Notes: generated from the letters alone by a model not told the origin. A stretch of 64,000 nucleotides of DNA from Filimonas zeae (GCF_014641615.1 NZ_BMIB01000003.1:1240001-1304000), one strand, 5' to 3'; positions 43,009-52,168 are shown, counted from the first letter of the stretch. Translations and numbers: made by a program.

Positions 43009-44004
43009 TTAATATAAATGAATTTCCTGATCGTTGATGCTGTAGCGGCATTTCACTACAAACGCAATAGCCTTTAACACCTGCTCTGGTTGCGGATTAT
43101 TAAACCTTCCGGTAAACCGTTCGTGCTGCAATGCGTTGCTATCAATCACTACTTTTTTATTAAACCACCTCTGTAACAGCAATGCAGTTTCGGGCAGGGT
43201 TTTATCCTGTATCAGTAGCTGATTGCGCGTCCATGCATGATAATTGCCTGCATATACATTACGGCTACGCAGGCTGCCGCTTTGGCCAGCTACGCCCTGC
43301 TCACCTGCGATAAGCGTAATACTGCGCGCACCCTGCATATAAGGCAGACTGGTGAGCGCAACTTTCCCTTCTTCCACCGTAACCCAGGCAGCAGTATCTT
43401 CTGCATAAGCCTGCATATTAAAAGATGTACCCAGCACCTGCACCTGTGTAAGCGGGGAGTGAATAGTAAAAGGCCGCCGGGCATCTGCCACTACCGTAAA
43501 AAAGGCTTCTCCGGAAAGAAAAACATTGCGGGCCGCAGTAGAAAACTGCCTGGAATATGCCAGTTCAGAACCACTATTCAGTATTACCTGCGAGCCATCC
43601 GGCAGTTGCACGGTACGGCGTTCTCCCGCTAAGGTTTTAATGGTATCCCAAACCGCTTTAACCGCGTTCTTTTCAGCCAGCAAAGCGTTGTTTTTACCCG
43701 AACGACCGTGGTATAGAAACAGAAGCACGCCGGCTGCGACAACAAGGGTAGCCGCTGCGGTTATCCCCCCGGTAAACCAGCGGCGGCTGTGCATGGCACG
43801 CACCGGCGGCTTCTGCCTGTAATTATCTAAAGAGGTCCATATTTCCTGTTCCAGCTCCGCTTCCCGGCCAGGCAGCGGAAAATCGGCATCGTCCACCATT
43901 TCATGCCGTTCCGCCCAGGCTTCCACCGCACGCATTTGGGCGGGGCTGCAAAGGCCCTTGCGGTACCTGTTCAGCAATTCGGGCGTAATATCCATATCTG
44001 ACAT
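43009..44004 (-). CDS. FecR-family anti-sigma factor
   Basis: 331 aa. A cytosolic N-terminal part with LLNRYRKGLCSPAQMRAVEAWAERHE (the FecR N-terminal sigma-binding region), one membrane helix (TAAATLVVAAGVLLFLYHG, about residues 80-98), then the periplasmic FecR domain (RTVQLPDGSQVILNSGSELAYSRQF and RPFTIHSPLTQVQVLGTSFNM) and the DUF4974 C-terminal domain (TLPETALLLQRWFNKKVVIDS). It relays the state of the STN-bearing receptor to the ECF sigma factor encoded 54 bp upstream. The receptor gene follows downstream. Confidence 0.94.
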   Translation of the reverse strand: MSDMDITPELLNRYRKGLCSPAQMRAVEAWAERHEMVDDADFPLPGREAELEQEIWTSLDNYRQKPPVRAMHSRRWFTGGITAAATLVVAAGVLLFLYHGRSGKNNALLAEKNAVKAVWDTIKTLAGERRTVQLPDGSQVILNSGSELAYSRQFSTAARNVFLSGEAFFTVVADARRPFTIHSPLTQVQVLGTSFNMQAYAEDTAAWVTVEEGKVALTSLPYMQGARSITLIAGEQGVAGQSGSLRSRNVYAGNYHAWTRNQLLIQDKTLPETALLLQRWFNKKVVIDSNALQHERFTGRFNNPQPEQVLKAIAFVVKCRYSINDQEIHLY

Positions 44005-44058
44005 TTATTGATTAGTTGATTGAGGACAATCTTTCTCCCGATGAAATGCGGAATATTT

Positions 44059-44589
44059 TCAGAATATTTTTTTCCGGAGCAACCTGTTGGCTTCGGAGAG
44101 ATAGTTTTCCACTGTTTTAGCGGATATGTTGAGGCGGGTGGCAATCTGTTGGGGTGTTAATACAGCCTGCTGACTCAGCTGATATACCATGCGGCATTTC
44201 TCCGGCAATGCCGCTATCCCTTCCTGCCACTGCTGGTATTGCTCTTTAAACCGTATTTCGTCTTCTGTAATATTGCCCTGCTGCGGTTGCATATAACCGG
44301 CGGCGGAAAGATGCTCCTGAATACGGCTCTCGCTGCGGAGGCGTTCCAGTATTTTAAGCTTGGTGGCGCGGATAAGGTAATTTTCAGCAGCGCCTTCTAT
44401 AATCAGTGTATCGCGTCGCTCCCACAGGCTTTTGAATACGTCCTGCACCACTTCTTTTGCCAACTCTGCATCCTGTGTATACCGGTAACCGATGATGTAC
44501 ATCTTTTTCCAGTACAGTTTGTAAAGCGTTTCAAAAGAAGCAGCGTTAATGCGAATATCGCCGGTAGTCAACTTTTCTCTGGTACTCAC
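44059..44589 (-). CDS. ECF sigma-70 family RNA polymerase sigma factor (FecI-like)
   Basis: 176 aa with region 2 (FETLYKLYWKKMYIIGYRYTQDAELAKEVVQDVFKSLWERRD) and region 4 (LPEKCRMVYQLSQQAVLTPQQIATRLNISAKTVENYLSEANRLLRKK). Typical length for Bacteroidota FecI-like sigma factors. It should direct transcription of the receptor gene when the FecR relay is triggered. It is first in the order sigma-FecR-receptor, with a -7 box just upstream. Confidence 0.94.
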   Translation of the reverse strand: MSTREKLTTGDIRINAASFETLYKLYWKKMYIIGYRYTQDAELAKEVVQDVFKSLWERRDTLIIEGAAENYLIRATKLKILERLRSESRIQEHLSAAGYMQPQQGNITEDEIRFKEQYQQWQEGIAALPEKCRMVYQLSQQAVLTPQQIATRLNISAKTVENYLSEANRLLRKKIF

Positions 44590-44608
44590 TGCGCAGCCTG
44601 TATGCCGG

Positions 44609-44616
44609 CAAAAGTA
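44609..44616 (-). promoter_or_regulatory. Candidate -7 box of the ECF sigma gene
   Basis: TACTTTTG on the minus strand matches TAnnTTTG and lies 20 bp before the sigma factor ATG; a TTTG at -33 is not obvious. Confidence 0.45.
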
Positions 44617-44684
44617 GCGGAGCTGCGGAGGAAGGGTTTACGAATTTGGCAAAAAGAACAATCAGGCTGGTTAGCTATATACGA

Positions 44685-44822
44685 TTATTCAGGAAATAGT
44701 CGCTTCCCTAACTGGATTTTTTCTTCGTAGGTAATTGTTTTGAATTTGAATTTATTTCTGAGTAAGTGAATGCCTTCTTCAGATAAGGCAAAATCATCCG
44801 TTTCAAAAAGGTATTGGGTCAT
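44685..44822 (-). CDS. Small hypothetical protein, 45 aa
   Basis: ATG at 44822, stop at 44685. The translation opens MTQYLFETDDFALSEEGIHL and continues with alternating basic and aromatic residues to KRLFPE. The composition is balanced and natural, and the frame fills an otherwise empty stretch 30 bp downstream of the HD-domain gene on the same strand, so translation coupled to that gene is plausible. Family not recognised. Confidence 0.6.
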   Translation of the reverse strand: MTQYLFETDDFALSEEGIHLLRNKFKFKTITYEEKIQLGKRLFPE

Positions 44823-44852
44823 GATGAATAAAAATACCAACTTTTACAATAA

Positions 44853-45383
44853 CTACCTCCTGAACATAGGTAATGGCCGCAACGGATGCCGAACCCAATT
44901 CTTCAATACCCGCTTTGTAAGAAACCAGTGAAATCCACGGTTAGGCAATCCTTCACGAATGTCTTCAATATGGTCGCGGTCCAGTCCAAAGCGAAGCAGG
45001 CCCAGCGATACATCTATCCAGTCGGCTTTGCGGAAGTTATCTACAGTTTCCAGAAAAGGCCCTATGTAAGCGGTTACTTTATGGTGCCATACAATCATCA
45101 GGGTTATTTCTTCTATCCAGCTTTCCATGCCTTTTTCCAGCAGGAATAAACGCGCCTGATCTATGGAGGGTGGTAAATAATCAATGGTATTATCCGTCCA
45201 GATACCAATATCATGAAATACGGCTGCCACTGCGTATTTCTCTTCATGCTCCGGATCACAATCCAGCAACAGGCAGTTGAGGAATACCCGGTATACGTGA
45301 TTTCTGTATTTCAACTCGTCAATTCCAAGCACATCAGAATACCGGTCGAGCAATTGCTCGATGAGTGGGTTTGCATAAGCCAT
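44853..45383 (-). CDS. HD-domain protein (putative phosphohydrolase)
   Basis: 176 aa with the metal-binding pattern H...HD...H: His29 (RNHVYRV), His57-Asp58 (VFHDIGIWTD) and His100-His101 (IVWHHK). This fits a small HD hydrolase acting on phosphorylated or nucleotide substrates; substrate unknown. Start at 45383, divergent from the YbaK-like gene at 45519, with a 45-aa small gene 30 bp downstream. Confidence 0.88.
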   Translation of the reverse strand: MAYANPLIEQLLDRYSDVLGIDELKYRNHVYRVFLNCLLLDCDPEHEEKYAVAAVFHDIGIWTDNTIDYLPPSIDQARLFLLEKGMESWIEEITLMIVWHHKVTAYIGPFLETVDNFRKADWIDVSLGLLRFGLDRDHIEDIREGLPNRGFHWFLTKRVLKNWVRHPLRPLPMFRR

Positions 45384-45518
45384 AATCTACAGTAATAGAG
45401 CTGTAAAAGTACCCTGTTGCTTTGCGGTGTGCAATGGCGGAAACCCTCTATTTTATGTATAAATTATGCAGTTGAGTGCCAGCCAATCCAGATATTTGCC
45501 CTCCGAAAGCTCCTGATT

Positions 45519-46058
45519 ATGATTCACGTCAGCGAAATATTTACTACAGCCCCCATCACCTATAATAGCCAGCTCCAGCAAAAAGTGTATGAGGTACTGG
45601 CAGCACTACAGATACCCTTTGAGCGGGTGGATACCGGCGAAGCCATTACCATGGAAGATTGTATTCAGATTGATAAAAAGCTGGATATGAAAACCGTGAA
45701 AACGCTTTTCTTGTGTAACCGCCAGCAAACGGACTTTTACCTGTTTATTACTATCGCTGATAAACCGTTTAAAACAAAAGACTTCAGCAGTGCTTTGGGC
45801 ATTGCACGTGTATCTTTTGCCACCGAAGAACTATTACTACAGAAACTGGGTGTAAAAATTGGGGCTGCTACTGTATTTGGCGTATTGGCTGATACTGAAA
45901 ATGAAGTGCGGGTGGTATTTGACAAGGCTGTGTTGTCTGAAGAATGGTATGGTTGCAGTGATGGCACCACTACCGGTTATATGAAATTGAAAACCGCAAA
46001 CGTTATAGAAGACGTATTAAATTATGCCAGGCATAAGCCAACCATCATAGAAATCTGA
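45519..46058 (+). CDS. YbaK/ProX-type prolyl-tRNA editing domain protein
   Basis: 179 aa from the ATG at 45519; the frame extends 34 unlikely codons upstream. The editing-domain pattern is seen in QKVYEVLAALQIPFERVDTGEAITMEDC, KTLFLCNRQQTDFYLFITIADKPFKTKDFSSALG, and the GAATVFGVL motif (usual form GxVsPFGL). Free-standing members hydrolyse mischarged Ala- or Cys-tRNA(Pro), protecting translation fidelity. It is monocistronic and ends at a clear terminator. Confidence 0.9.
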   Translation: MIHVSEIFTTAPITYNSQLQQKVYEVLAALQIPFERVDTGEAITMEDCIQIDKKLDMKTVKTLFLCNRQQTDFYLFITIADKPFKTKDFSSALGIARVSFATEELLLQKLGVKIGAATVFGVLADTENEVRVVFDKAVLSEEWYGCSDGTTTGYMKLKTANVIEDVLNYARHKPTIIEI

Positions 46059-46077
46059 TAAAGCTTATAGCAGTTTC

Positions 46078-46100
46078 AGCCGGGCACACCCCGGCTTTTT
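46078..46100 (+). terminator. Intrinsic terminator after the YbaK-like gene
   Basis: AGCCGGG (46078-46084), 5-nt loop, CCCGGCT (46090-46096), then a run of T to 46100. Confidence 0.88.
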
Positions 46101-46277
46101 GCGTCCCTCCCTGCTGCTTTGCCCGCACACAATGTCTTGCTAAAGCCCGCTAATTCCGGTTTAAGAACCGGATATGTCCGCCTGACCCTATTTGCCGCTT
46201 AGCTGCACCACCAGCCATGCTAGTTTTGACTCATTAAAAACGGCAACAAATTAAAAAACTCCATAAAACACAACACA

Positions 46278-47057
46278 ATGAAACAACAAACTACTACCCG
46301 CAACCGCAACACCTGGCTAATGGCTTTACTGTTGCTGAGTACCTTATTTATAATGGCCAGCGCTAAAGCAGAAACTCCTAAAGTGAAAAATATTGTGCTG
46401 GTACACGGCGCATTTGCAGATGGGTCAGGCTGGAAAGGGGTATACGACATTCTTACCAGAAAGGGGTATCATGTAACTATTGTACAAAACCCGCTCACCT
46501 CGTTAAAAGCCGATGTAGACGCCACCAATAGCGTTATTAATGCACAGGATGGCCCGGTAGTACTGGCAGGCCACTCCTGGGGCGGTACGGTTATTACCGA
46601 AGCAGGCGTAAACAGAAAAGTGGCTTCGCTGGTATATGTGGCGGCGTTCATGCCAGATAAAGGAGAATCTGCCGGTAAATGGGTAGGTGCAGCCCCTGCC
46701 GCTCCGGAAGCAGGTTTTACAGCACCCGATCAGTTTGGATTTGTATACTTTGATCCGGCTAAGTTTCACGGTGGTTTTGCCGGTGACCTCAGCAAGGCGC
46801 AAAGCGATTTTATGTGCGCCTCACAGGTACCTATTGCAGGCAAATGCTTTGAAGAGCCGGTACAGAACGTAGCCTGGAAAACAAAACCCAGTTATGGTAT
46901 TGTAGCCAAAAGCGATAAGGCACTGAACCCCGGTACAGAACGCACTATGTATACCCGTGCCAACGCACATATTACAGAACTCGAAGGCAGCCATGTGGTG
47001 TTCATTTCTCATGCAGATGAAGTAGCAAAAGTAATTATGGCTGCGGCTGCTAACTGA
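46278..47057 (+). CDS. Secreted alpha/beta hydrolase
   Basis: 259 aa with a signal peptide (TWLMALLLLSTLFIMASAKA). The fold motifs are NIVLVHGAFADGSGWKGVYD, the nucleophile elbow AGHSWGGTVITEAG, and a C-terminal ELEGSHVVFISHADEVA that carries the catalytic His. Close relatives are annotated as alpha/beta-fold esterases of the EstC/salicylate-esterase-like group. Substrate unknown. It is followed by a terminator at 47080-47109. Confidence 0.92.
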   Translation: MKQQTTTRNRNTWLMALLLLSTLFIMASAKAETPKVKNIVLVHGAFADGSGWKGVYDILTRKGYHVTIVQNPLTSLKADVDATNSVINAQDGPVVLAGHSWGGTVITEAGVNRKVASLVYVAAFMPDKGESAGKWVGAAPAAPEAGFTAPDQFGFVYFDPAKFHGGFAGDLSKAQSDFMCASQVPIAGKCFEEPVQNVAWKTKPSYGIVAKSDKALNPGTERTMYTRANAHITELEGSHVVFISHADEVAKVIMAAAAN

Positions 47058-47079
47058 TGATCTGATTCTCTACAGTACA

Positions 47080-47109
47080 AAAGCGCTTCTTCTATCAGAG
47101 AGGCGCTTT
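47080..47109 (+). terminator. Terminator after the secreted hydrolase gene
   Basis: AAAGCGC (47080-47086) pairs with GCGCTTT (47103-47109) around a 16-nt loop, followed by GTTTG. Confidence 0.7.
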
Positions 47110-47127
47110 GTTTGTAATATACATCTG

Positions 47128-47304
47128 TTATTCAGGTGCTTTTTCCAGTATCACTTTAATGGCAGCAGCTAAATCATACAGCTTATTTTGTTTATTATTG
47201 GTGAGGAGTATAATCGTTTGTCCGCGGGATTTATCTGTCATCAATAATGCCTGATAGTTAAGACTGGTTCCATCGTGCGTATGTTGTATCAGTTGATTTT
47301 GCAT
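47128..47304 (-). pseudogene. Orphan C-terminal remnant of a beta-lactamase-like serine hydrolase
   Basis: From an in-frame ATG at 47304 the minus strand encodes 58 residues, with THDGTSLNYQALLM, then RGQTIILLTNNKQNKLYDLA and a C-terminal AAIKVILEKAPE. This is the usual end of class C beta-lactamase-like serine hydrolases in Bacteroidota, where H-x-G...GF..LLMR is followed by TIILLNN...LY.L...I..IL. The frame remains open upstream into the 3' end of the TonB-type barrel gene in another frame, but the SxxK and YxN parts are absent. It looks like a gene fragment left by recombination. It could be a small gene in its own right, but that is less likely. Confidence 0.6.
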
Positions 47305-47345
47305 GGTCTGCCCTCTTATACTCCTGCTGCCAGTAGTAAGCAGTG

Positions 47346-50150
47346 CTACTTCTGCTTTATATGTCCAAACTTTCTGGGATAATAGGTTACCCCCAGCAAC
47401 ACAAAACGCGTTAACCGGTTTACTTCTATCTGATTCACTTTATTCTGGTAAGCCGTATTTGCTACAGACTGGTTTTGCTTCAGTATATCATTGCAGGATA
47501 CTTTCAGCTCTATCTGCTCATTCTTCAGCATACGGTAAGAAATAGCCGCATTCCATATAAAACGACTTATAAAAGGTACCTGCGTAGCACGATACAGGTC
47601 CAGTTGCGTATAGGATGCCAACGTAAGCCGGTCAATCCTTTTTTGTATCATAGCACTGGTAAAGTAGTTAAACCCGGAACTGGTTTGTAATTCAGAAAAC
47701 CGGAGCCTGTTGTGCAGCCATAATGCACGCTGGTTTACAGATAACTCCGTATTACCCAGCACAACTTTGGCTATGGCCTGAATATTAGCACGGCGATTCT
47801 GGAACGTACTCTTTTCATAGTTCACAAAAAGATCACCTGTTTCCATATACATTTCACCTCTGGCTTCCAGGTTCAACACAATTTTGTTCAACTTTACCGG
47901 CAGTCTGTAATTAATAACAGCAAATGCATTCCGGTAGTTATCAGTGTTTATAAAAGAAAGTACCTGCCTTCCATCCGGATTGTAAAAAGTATTCTGCATA
48001 ATCCTGTTGGTAAAAGCAGCACTATTCAGCTCCGCCCCTATTATATGGTTGTTCTTTAAATTGGTATACTGATAGTGAAAAGAAAAATGATGCTGATACT
48101 GCAATTTCAAACCGGGATTACCTATTGTGAGGAATAATAGATTGGTACTATCTGTCAGTGGTGCCAGTTCATTTAACTCCGGAGTACGGGCATGTGTTGT
48201 ATACCTGAATGACCAATCTCTCGAAAATGCCTGAAGCCTCGTATACCCATAGGCAAAAACCACAGAAGGCAGAACTGCAGTATATCTGTTATGAAGGTTC
48301 CTGAACACTTTGTCACTTTTGTTAGAAAGCGACTGATACTGCCACTCAAGCTTGCCGGAAAGGTTTGCCTTTTTAGAATAACGACCGGAGAAGACCACAT
48401 CCTTACCGAGTGAAAAAGATAGCCCTGGCCTTTCTTCAAACAAAGATTCCCTGTTGGTATTGGTAAGATAGTTATTGGTTGTTTTATATAAAGCTGTGGC
48501 TGGATCATAATCATTTACCTGAGCGCTTACCGTGCTATAACGATGACTAATCCCATTCAGTAGGCGTATATTAGTATAGATCCTTTTATTATTACTCAGT
48601 CGTCCGCGTAGTTTATTAAACAGGTAATTTATATCGTATGCTATATTGGCCTTATTGTACAACACCTGGTCATCTTCCTCAAAAAGGCGATTGTATTGAA
48701 TCTGGGTGCTGTCTCTGCCGGTATTGTATATTTCATAATTGTTTACCAGCGTTCTGTCCCTGTCGCCATTGCCAGCTTTTATCGTATGATCTATTTCAAA
48801 AGATGCTTTCCGGGTCCCAGGCGGCCGGTTATAAAAAACAGTTCTCAACTCAGCACTACGGCGGTGCCGGGTGATGCCCGCATATCTGCTACTCCTGTTC
48901 AGCAGCATGCCGCCGGCCCCCCTCATATACCCGGTAACACTATCCACAAATGTTTCCCTTGCAACCAACACCGCAAAATCCGATTTCAAATCTGTTCCTT
49001 TATGTCTTATCCAGGTGTATTCGCCTTTTATCTCGTGTTGCCAGCTGTTCATTTTATATTTACCAGTCTCGTTTGCAGACAGAGAACTATCACCAACGAA
49101 CGTAACTTCAGTACTTTTCCGTTCTACAGCCTTCTGATGGCTGTTACCAAAATATTCTATCTGCAGGCTGCGATTATCGGCAACCTCTTTGTTAAAAAAG
49201 ATCCCCCCCGCCTGGTATTTATTAGCACCATCTACCAGAAAATCACTTTGATAAGCAGGATGAGTGATATTGCCACGATAAGTGTTGTATTGCAATAGGT
49301 TGCTTAAATTCCCCGCTACCTTGTTGGTATTATTACTTACTGCACCGGCAGACAATTGCATTTTGGGTTTGTACATATTCCAGGTTACATCCCCTTCATA
49401 ATGCCGGCCGGAGCCAGCTGCTACTGATACATTTCCAAAGCGACCGTTTTTTTGATCATCATGTAGTACCAGGTTCATGGTTTTATCATCCGGGCGCCTT
49501 TTGTCAGTGGTGTACACCTGTACCTTTTTAACAACTTCAGGCGGCAAATTTTGCGTTGCCACGGTAAAACTCCCCCCAAAAAAAGGTTTACCATCTACCA
49601 GTAGTTTTATCACTACCTTTCCGTTTACTGTTATCTTATTATCTCCCCAAATCACTACACCCGGCACTTTCTTAAGCACATCTTCCATTACCGCGTTGGG
49701 GCCGGCGTTAAATGCAGCCGGGTTAATCTCCAGCGTATCCCCTTTCATGCGCAACGGAGGCATCTCTGCCGTTACTACCACATCCTGCAAGCGGGAATCA
49801 TCAGACAACAATACATCCCCCAGCTTTAGTTGCGGCTGTTCTGCCGGCAGTCTTATTTTCTTTACATACCGTCTGTAACCCACATAACTTACTGATAAGG
49901 TTATAACACTATCTACCGGCAATGAACGAAGCGAAAATGAGCCGTTGTTTCCGGAAAATAAGGCAACGATAAACATAGAATCTGCACTCCTGTAAACGGA
50001 AACAGTTGCCATAGGCAGTACCCTTCCTGAGGCCGAATCTTTCACACAGCCCGTTATGATACCATTACGGCCGGTAACAGATTGCGTGTAACCCCCGGTT
50101 GCAGATAGCAGACAGCACAAAAGCAGTAATAGTATTGGTTTACATACCAT
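47346..50150 (-). CDS. TonB-dependent receptor-like outer membrane beta-barrel protein
   Basis: 934 aa from the ATG at 50150, where the signal peptide MVCKPILLLLLCCLLSATGGYTQ begins; the longer frame would overlap the upstream gene. Order: CarboxypepD-like domain (GIITGCVKDSASGRVLPMATVSVY), plug-like part (DVVVTAEMPPLRMKGDTLEI, PNAVMEDVLKKVPGVVIWG, KLLVDGKPFFGG), then an OMP_b-brl_3-type barrel (from about residue 370) ending near RKFGHIKQK. The layout is that of the outer membrane beta-barrel family common in Bacteroidota, whose ligands are mostly unknown. The start is 10 bp after the propeller gene stop, so the pair is an operon. Confidence 0.9.
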   Translation of the reverse strand: MVCKPILLLLLCCLLSATGGYTQSVTGRNGIITGCVKDSASGRVLPMATVSVYRSADSMFIVALFSGNNGSFSLRSLPVDSVITLSVSYVGYRRYVKKIRLPAEQPQLKLGDVLLSDDSRLQDVVVTAEMPPLRMKGDTLEINPAAFNAGPNAVMEDVLKKVPGVVIWGDNKITVNGKVVIKLLVDGKPFFGGSFTVATQNLPPEVVKKVQVYTTDKRRPDDKTMNLVLHDDQKNGRFGNVSVAAGSGRHYEGDVTWNMYKPKMQLSAGAVSNNTNKVAGNLSNLLQYNTYRGNITHPAYQSDFLVDGANKYQAGGIFFNKEVADNRSLQIEYFGNSHQKAVERKSTEVTFVGDSSLSANETGKYKMNSWQHEIKGEYTWIRHKGTDLKSDFAVLVARETFVDSVTGYMRGAGGMLLNRSSRYAGITRHRRSAELRTVFYNRPPGTRKASFEIDHTIKAGNGDRDRTLVNNYEIYNTGRDSTQIQYNRLFEEDDQVLYNKANIAYDINYLFNKLRGRLSNNKRIYTNIRLLNGISHRYSTVSAQVNDYDPATALYKTTNNYLTNTNRESLFEERPGLSFSLGKDVVFSGRYSKKANLSGKLEWQYQSLSNKSDKVFRNLHNRYTAVLPSVVFAYGYTRLQAFSRDWSFRYTTHARTPELNELAPLTDSTNLLFLTIGNPGLKLQYQHHFSFHYQYTNLKNNHIIGAELNSAAFTNRIMQNTFYNPDGRQVLSFINTDNYRNAFAVINYRLPVKLNKIVLNLEARGEMYMETGDLFVNYEKSTFQNRRANIQAIAKVVLGNTELSVNQRALWLHNRLRFSELQTSSGFNYFTSAMIQKRIDRLTLASYTQLDLYRATQVPFISRFIWNAAISYRMLKNEQIELKVSCNDILKQNQSVANTAYQNKVNQIEVNRLTRFVLLGVTYYPRKFGHIKQK

Positions 50151-50160
50151 TACAATAATG

Positions 50161-51384
50161 TTATTTAAGATAAAGGACGCTGACAACAGGATTATCGTAT
50201 CTCCCTCCCCTTTCAAAAAAAGTGCGCAGGTTAGGGCTAAGGCTTTTAAGCCAGGTATTTTTATCTGCTATTTTATCTGCTGCCTGAAACATATCCAGAC
50301 AAGAGATGGAAGAATACACGGCATTGTTATGAGAAGCACATTCCCACGGAGATGCTACAGGCAAAAAAAAGCTCACCGAATCCGGCTCCGCCTTCTCAAC
50401 TGCATACAACATTCCTGAAGTGGTATGATAAGCAAACAAGGAGTAATCGGTGTAAGCAAGCTTAAAGGCCAAAGTATTATTCTTCTGAAAAAAGAAATCA
50501 GTCTGGAATATTTTTCCGTTCAGCAAATCACTCCTTTTATTATTATAAGCATCGTTATCCAGAAAATCAGCAGGCAGGCTGATACCCAATGGAAAAACAA
50601 ACCGGAACGGTGTTGTTAAACTTCCCGTCTGGCTAAATCTGTACACATGATAATCGTAGGGTCTGGAATAGAAAACAGTAGTATCACTATCCTTACAAAA
50701 CGCAGTAGCGTTAGATAAAACCTCCCCCTCTTTCAGGTTCGTACTATTTTGGGGCAACCAGTTCCCCATCACTTTACCTTTAGCAGTAAGCAAGGCCAGG
50801 CTACTGGAACGACCGGAATAGGATAAAGCAATGTTTCCATTGAGAAAGTGATGGATGCTTTCAAATACCTGCAAGGGCGCATGACTCAGCTCATCTCCTG
50901 TATCACTGTATTCAAAAGCACCCGTATTCTCTCCTGCAACACGCCCCATTACCATTAACCTTTTAAGAAACGGATTGAAATGTATTTCATAAAGACTACC
51001 AAAAGGCTTATTGTTATAGCCTTTAATTCTTTTGTAAAAACGGCCGTCTTTTTTAAATAGCAACACAGAAAAGGTAGCTTTTGTGTCCATAATGATAAAA
51101 AAATCATCAGAAACAATCAATTGAGAAATCTCACCTATTTCGCTTTCTTTCGTTGTTTCCAGCGGAACATATCTAACAGAATCCAGGAATTCAGAAGCGG
51201 GCGTATTCACAGCAGCGGCATCGGGAATAATTCTGATTTCTGCCGGGGAGGCAACATCAGAGGGTGGCTGAACAACAGGCACCTGCGCTCTGGTAGTATT
51301 CACATACAAATGCAACAATAAAAAAGCAAAGAAGGAGGTTAAATGAAGTGAAATGCGTAACGGGTTGGGGTTTCGCAGATTCAT
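50161..51384 (-). CDS. 6-bladed beta-propeller protein, secreted
   Basis: 407 aa with a signal peptide (LTSFFAFLLLHLYVNTTRAQ). The propeller pattern is seen in FLDSVRYVPLETTKESEIGEISQLIVSDDFFIIMDTK, followed by SVLLFKKDGRFYKRI and further blades. This is the 6-bladed propeller family (DUF4934/BF-type) seen in Bacteroidota, often beside TonB-type barrels. It may bind the barrel's ligand. It heads the operon with the barrel gene, behind a good promoter at 51428-51458. Confidence 0.85.
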   Translation of the reverse strand: MNLRNPNPLRISLHLTSFFAFLLLHLYVNTTRAQVPVVQPPSDVASPAEIRIIPDAAAVNTPASEFLDSVRYVPLETTKESEIGEISQLIVSDDFFIIMDTKATFSVLLFKKDGRFYKRIKGYNNKPFGSLYEIHFNPFLKRLMVMGRVAGENTGAFEYSDTGDELSHAPLQVFESIHHFLNGNIALSYSGRSSSLALLTAKGKVMGNWLPQNSTNLKEGEVLSNATAFCKDSDTTVFYSRPYDYHVYRFSQTGSLTTPFRFVFPLGISLPADFLDNDAYNNKRSDLLNGKIFQTDFFFQKNNTLAFKLAYTDYSLFAYHTTSGMLYAVEKAEPDSVSFFLPVASPWECASHNNAVYSSISCLDMFQAADKIADKNTWLKSLSPNLRTFFERGGRYDNPVVSVLYLK

Positions 51385-51427
51385 ATGGCTATTTACATTT
51401 CTGACTTACAATCAATATATATCATAT

Positions 51428-51458
51428 CAAATATATACGAAAATATCAGACAATGAAA
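51428..51458 (-). promoter_or_regulatory. Promoter of the propeller/barrel operon
   Basis: On the minus strand TTTC (51458-51455), a 19-bp spacer and TATATTTG (51435-51428) fit the Bacteroidota promoter TTTG-N19-TAnnTTTG with one mismatch, 44 bp before the ATG. Confidence 0.68.
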
Positions 51459-51493
51459 TAAAATGTCAGAATTACATTAACGCCAGCTATGAA

Positions 51494-51526
51494 CAAAAAA
51501 AGGCCGCACTTCGGTTAGCGCGGCCC
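51494..51526 (-). terminator. Terminator after the 183-aa lipoprotein gene
   Basis: GGCCGC (51502-51507) and GCGGCC (51520-51525) with GC extension; on the minus strand the stem is followed by seven T. Confidence 0.85.
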
Positions 51527-51544
51527 TGAATAAATTCTTATTCA

Positions 51545-52096
51545 TTACATTACTTTGTACTTGACACCGTGCTTATCTGCATACGGCAGCAGTAAGTCCA
51601 TAGTGGTTTTGTACTTCTGGTCCAATGCTGCCCCTTTGGTGCTATCCAGTTTTTCCACGGCTGCATCAATTTCCACATCTGTTTTGCCTTCATCAATCAT
51701 TCTGGCCAGAGCGGGGTAATCGTTCTTATACACTTCGTCTGCATAGCGAAACAAGTCCAGCGCCGCATTAATAATAGGCTTTGTTTCATCGGTAACGGTA
51801 AGCTTCCCTATTCTTTCAACGTCACGGTCCAGCTTTTGCGCGTACACATAGTTTACATACTCTACACAGGTAGCAGGGCGCAGCGTTTTATTATCTGCCG
51901 CAGGCACCTGCATGGAACCGCCGGCTTTGTGCTGTCGCAATTCTTTAAAATCACGGCTGAAACTGCCATTAATTTTGTTGGCGTTAAGGCCGATGGTCTG
52001 GAATACTTTGTCGGGACTATCGCCGAATAACTGACAGGAAAAAAGGAAAGAAACAAATACAAGACTTACTGCACGGATAATTCTCTGGTTCTTCAT
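51545..52096 (-). CDS. Hypothetical lipoprotein, 183 aa
   Basis: From the ATG at 52096 the protein has a signal ending SFLFSC with Cys21, so it is probably a lipoprotein; the upstream 9 codons are dropped. The mature part is helical, with conserved-looking blocks SFSRDFKELRQHKAGG, TCVEYVNYVYAQKLDRDVERI and LLLPYADKHGVKYKVM. Family not recognised. It is divergent from the nucleoside phosphorylase gene and ends at a strong terminator. Confidence 0.8.
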   Translation of the reverse strand: MKNQRIIRAVSLVFVSFLFSCQLFGDSPDKVFQTIGLNANKINGSFSRDFKELRQHKAGGSMQVPAADNKTLRPATCVEYVNYVYAQKLDRDVERIGKLTVTDETKPIINAALDLFRYADEVYKNDYPALARMIDEGKTDVEIDAAVEKLDSTKGAALDQKYKTTMDLLLPYADKHGVKYKVM

Positions 52097-52168
52097 AATC
52101 TGGTTACATTGATTTTCAGGCAAAAGTAAGGTTTCTGAATTCGCCCGGCAACTCCCGAAACTTGTACC

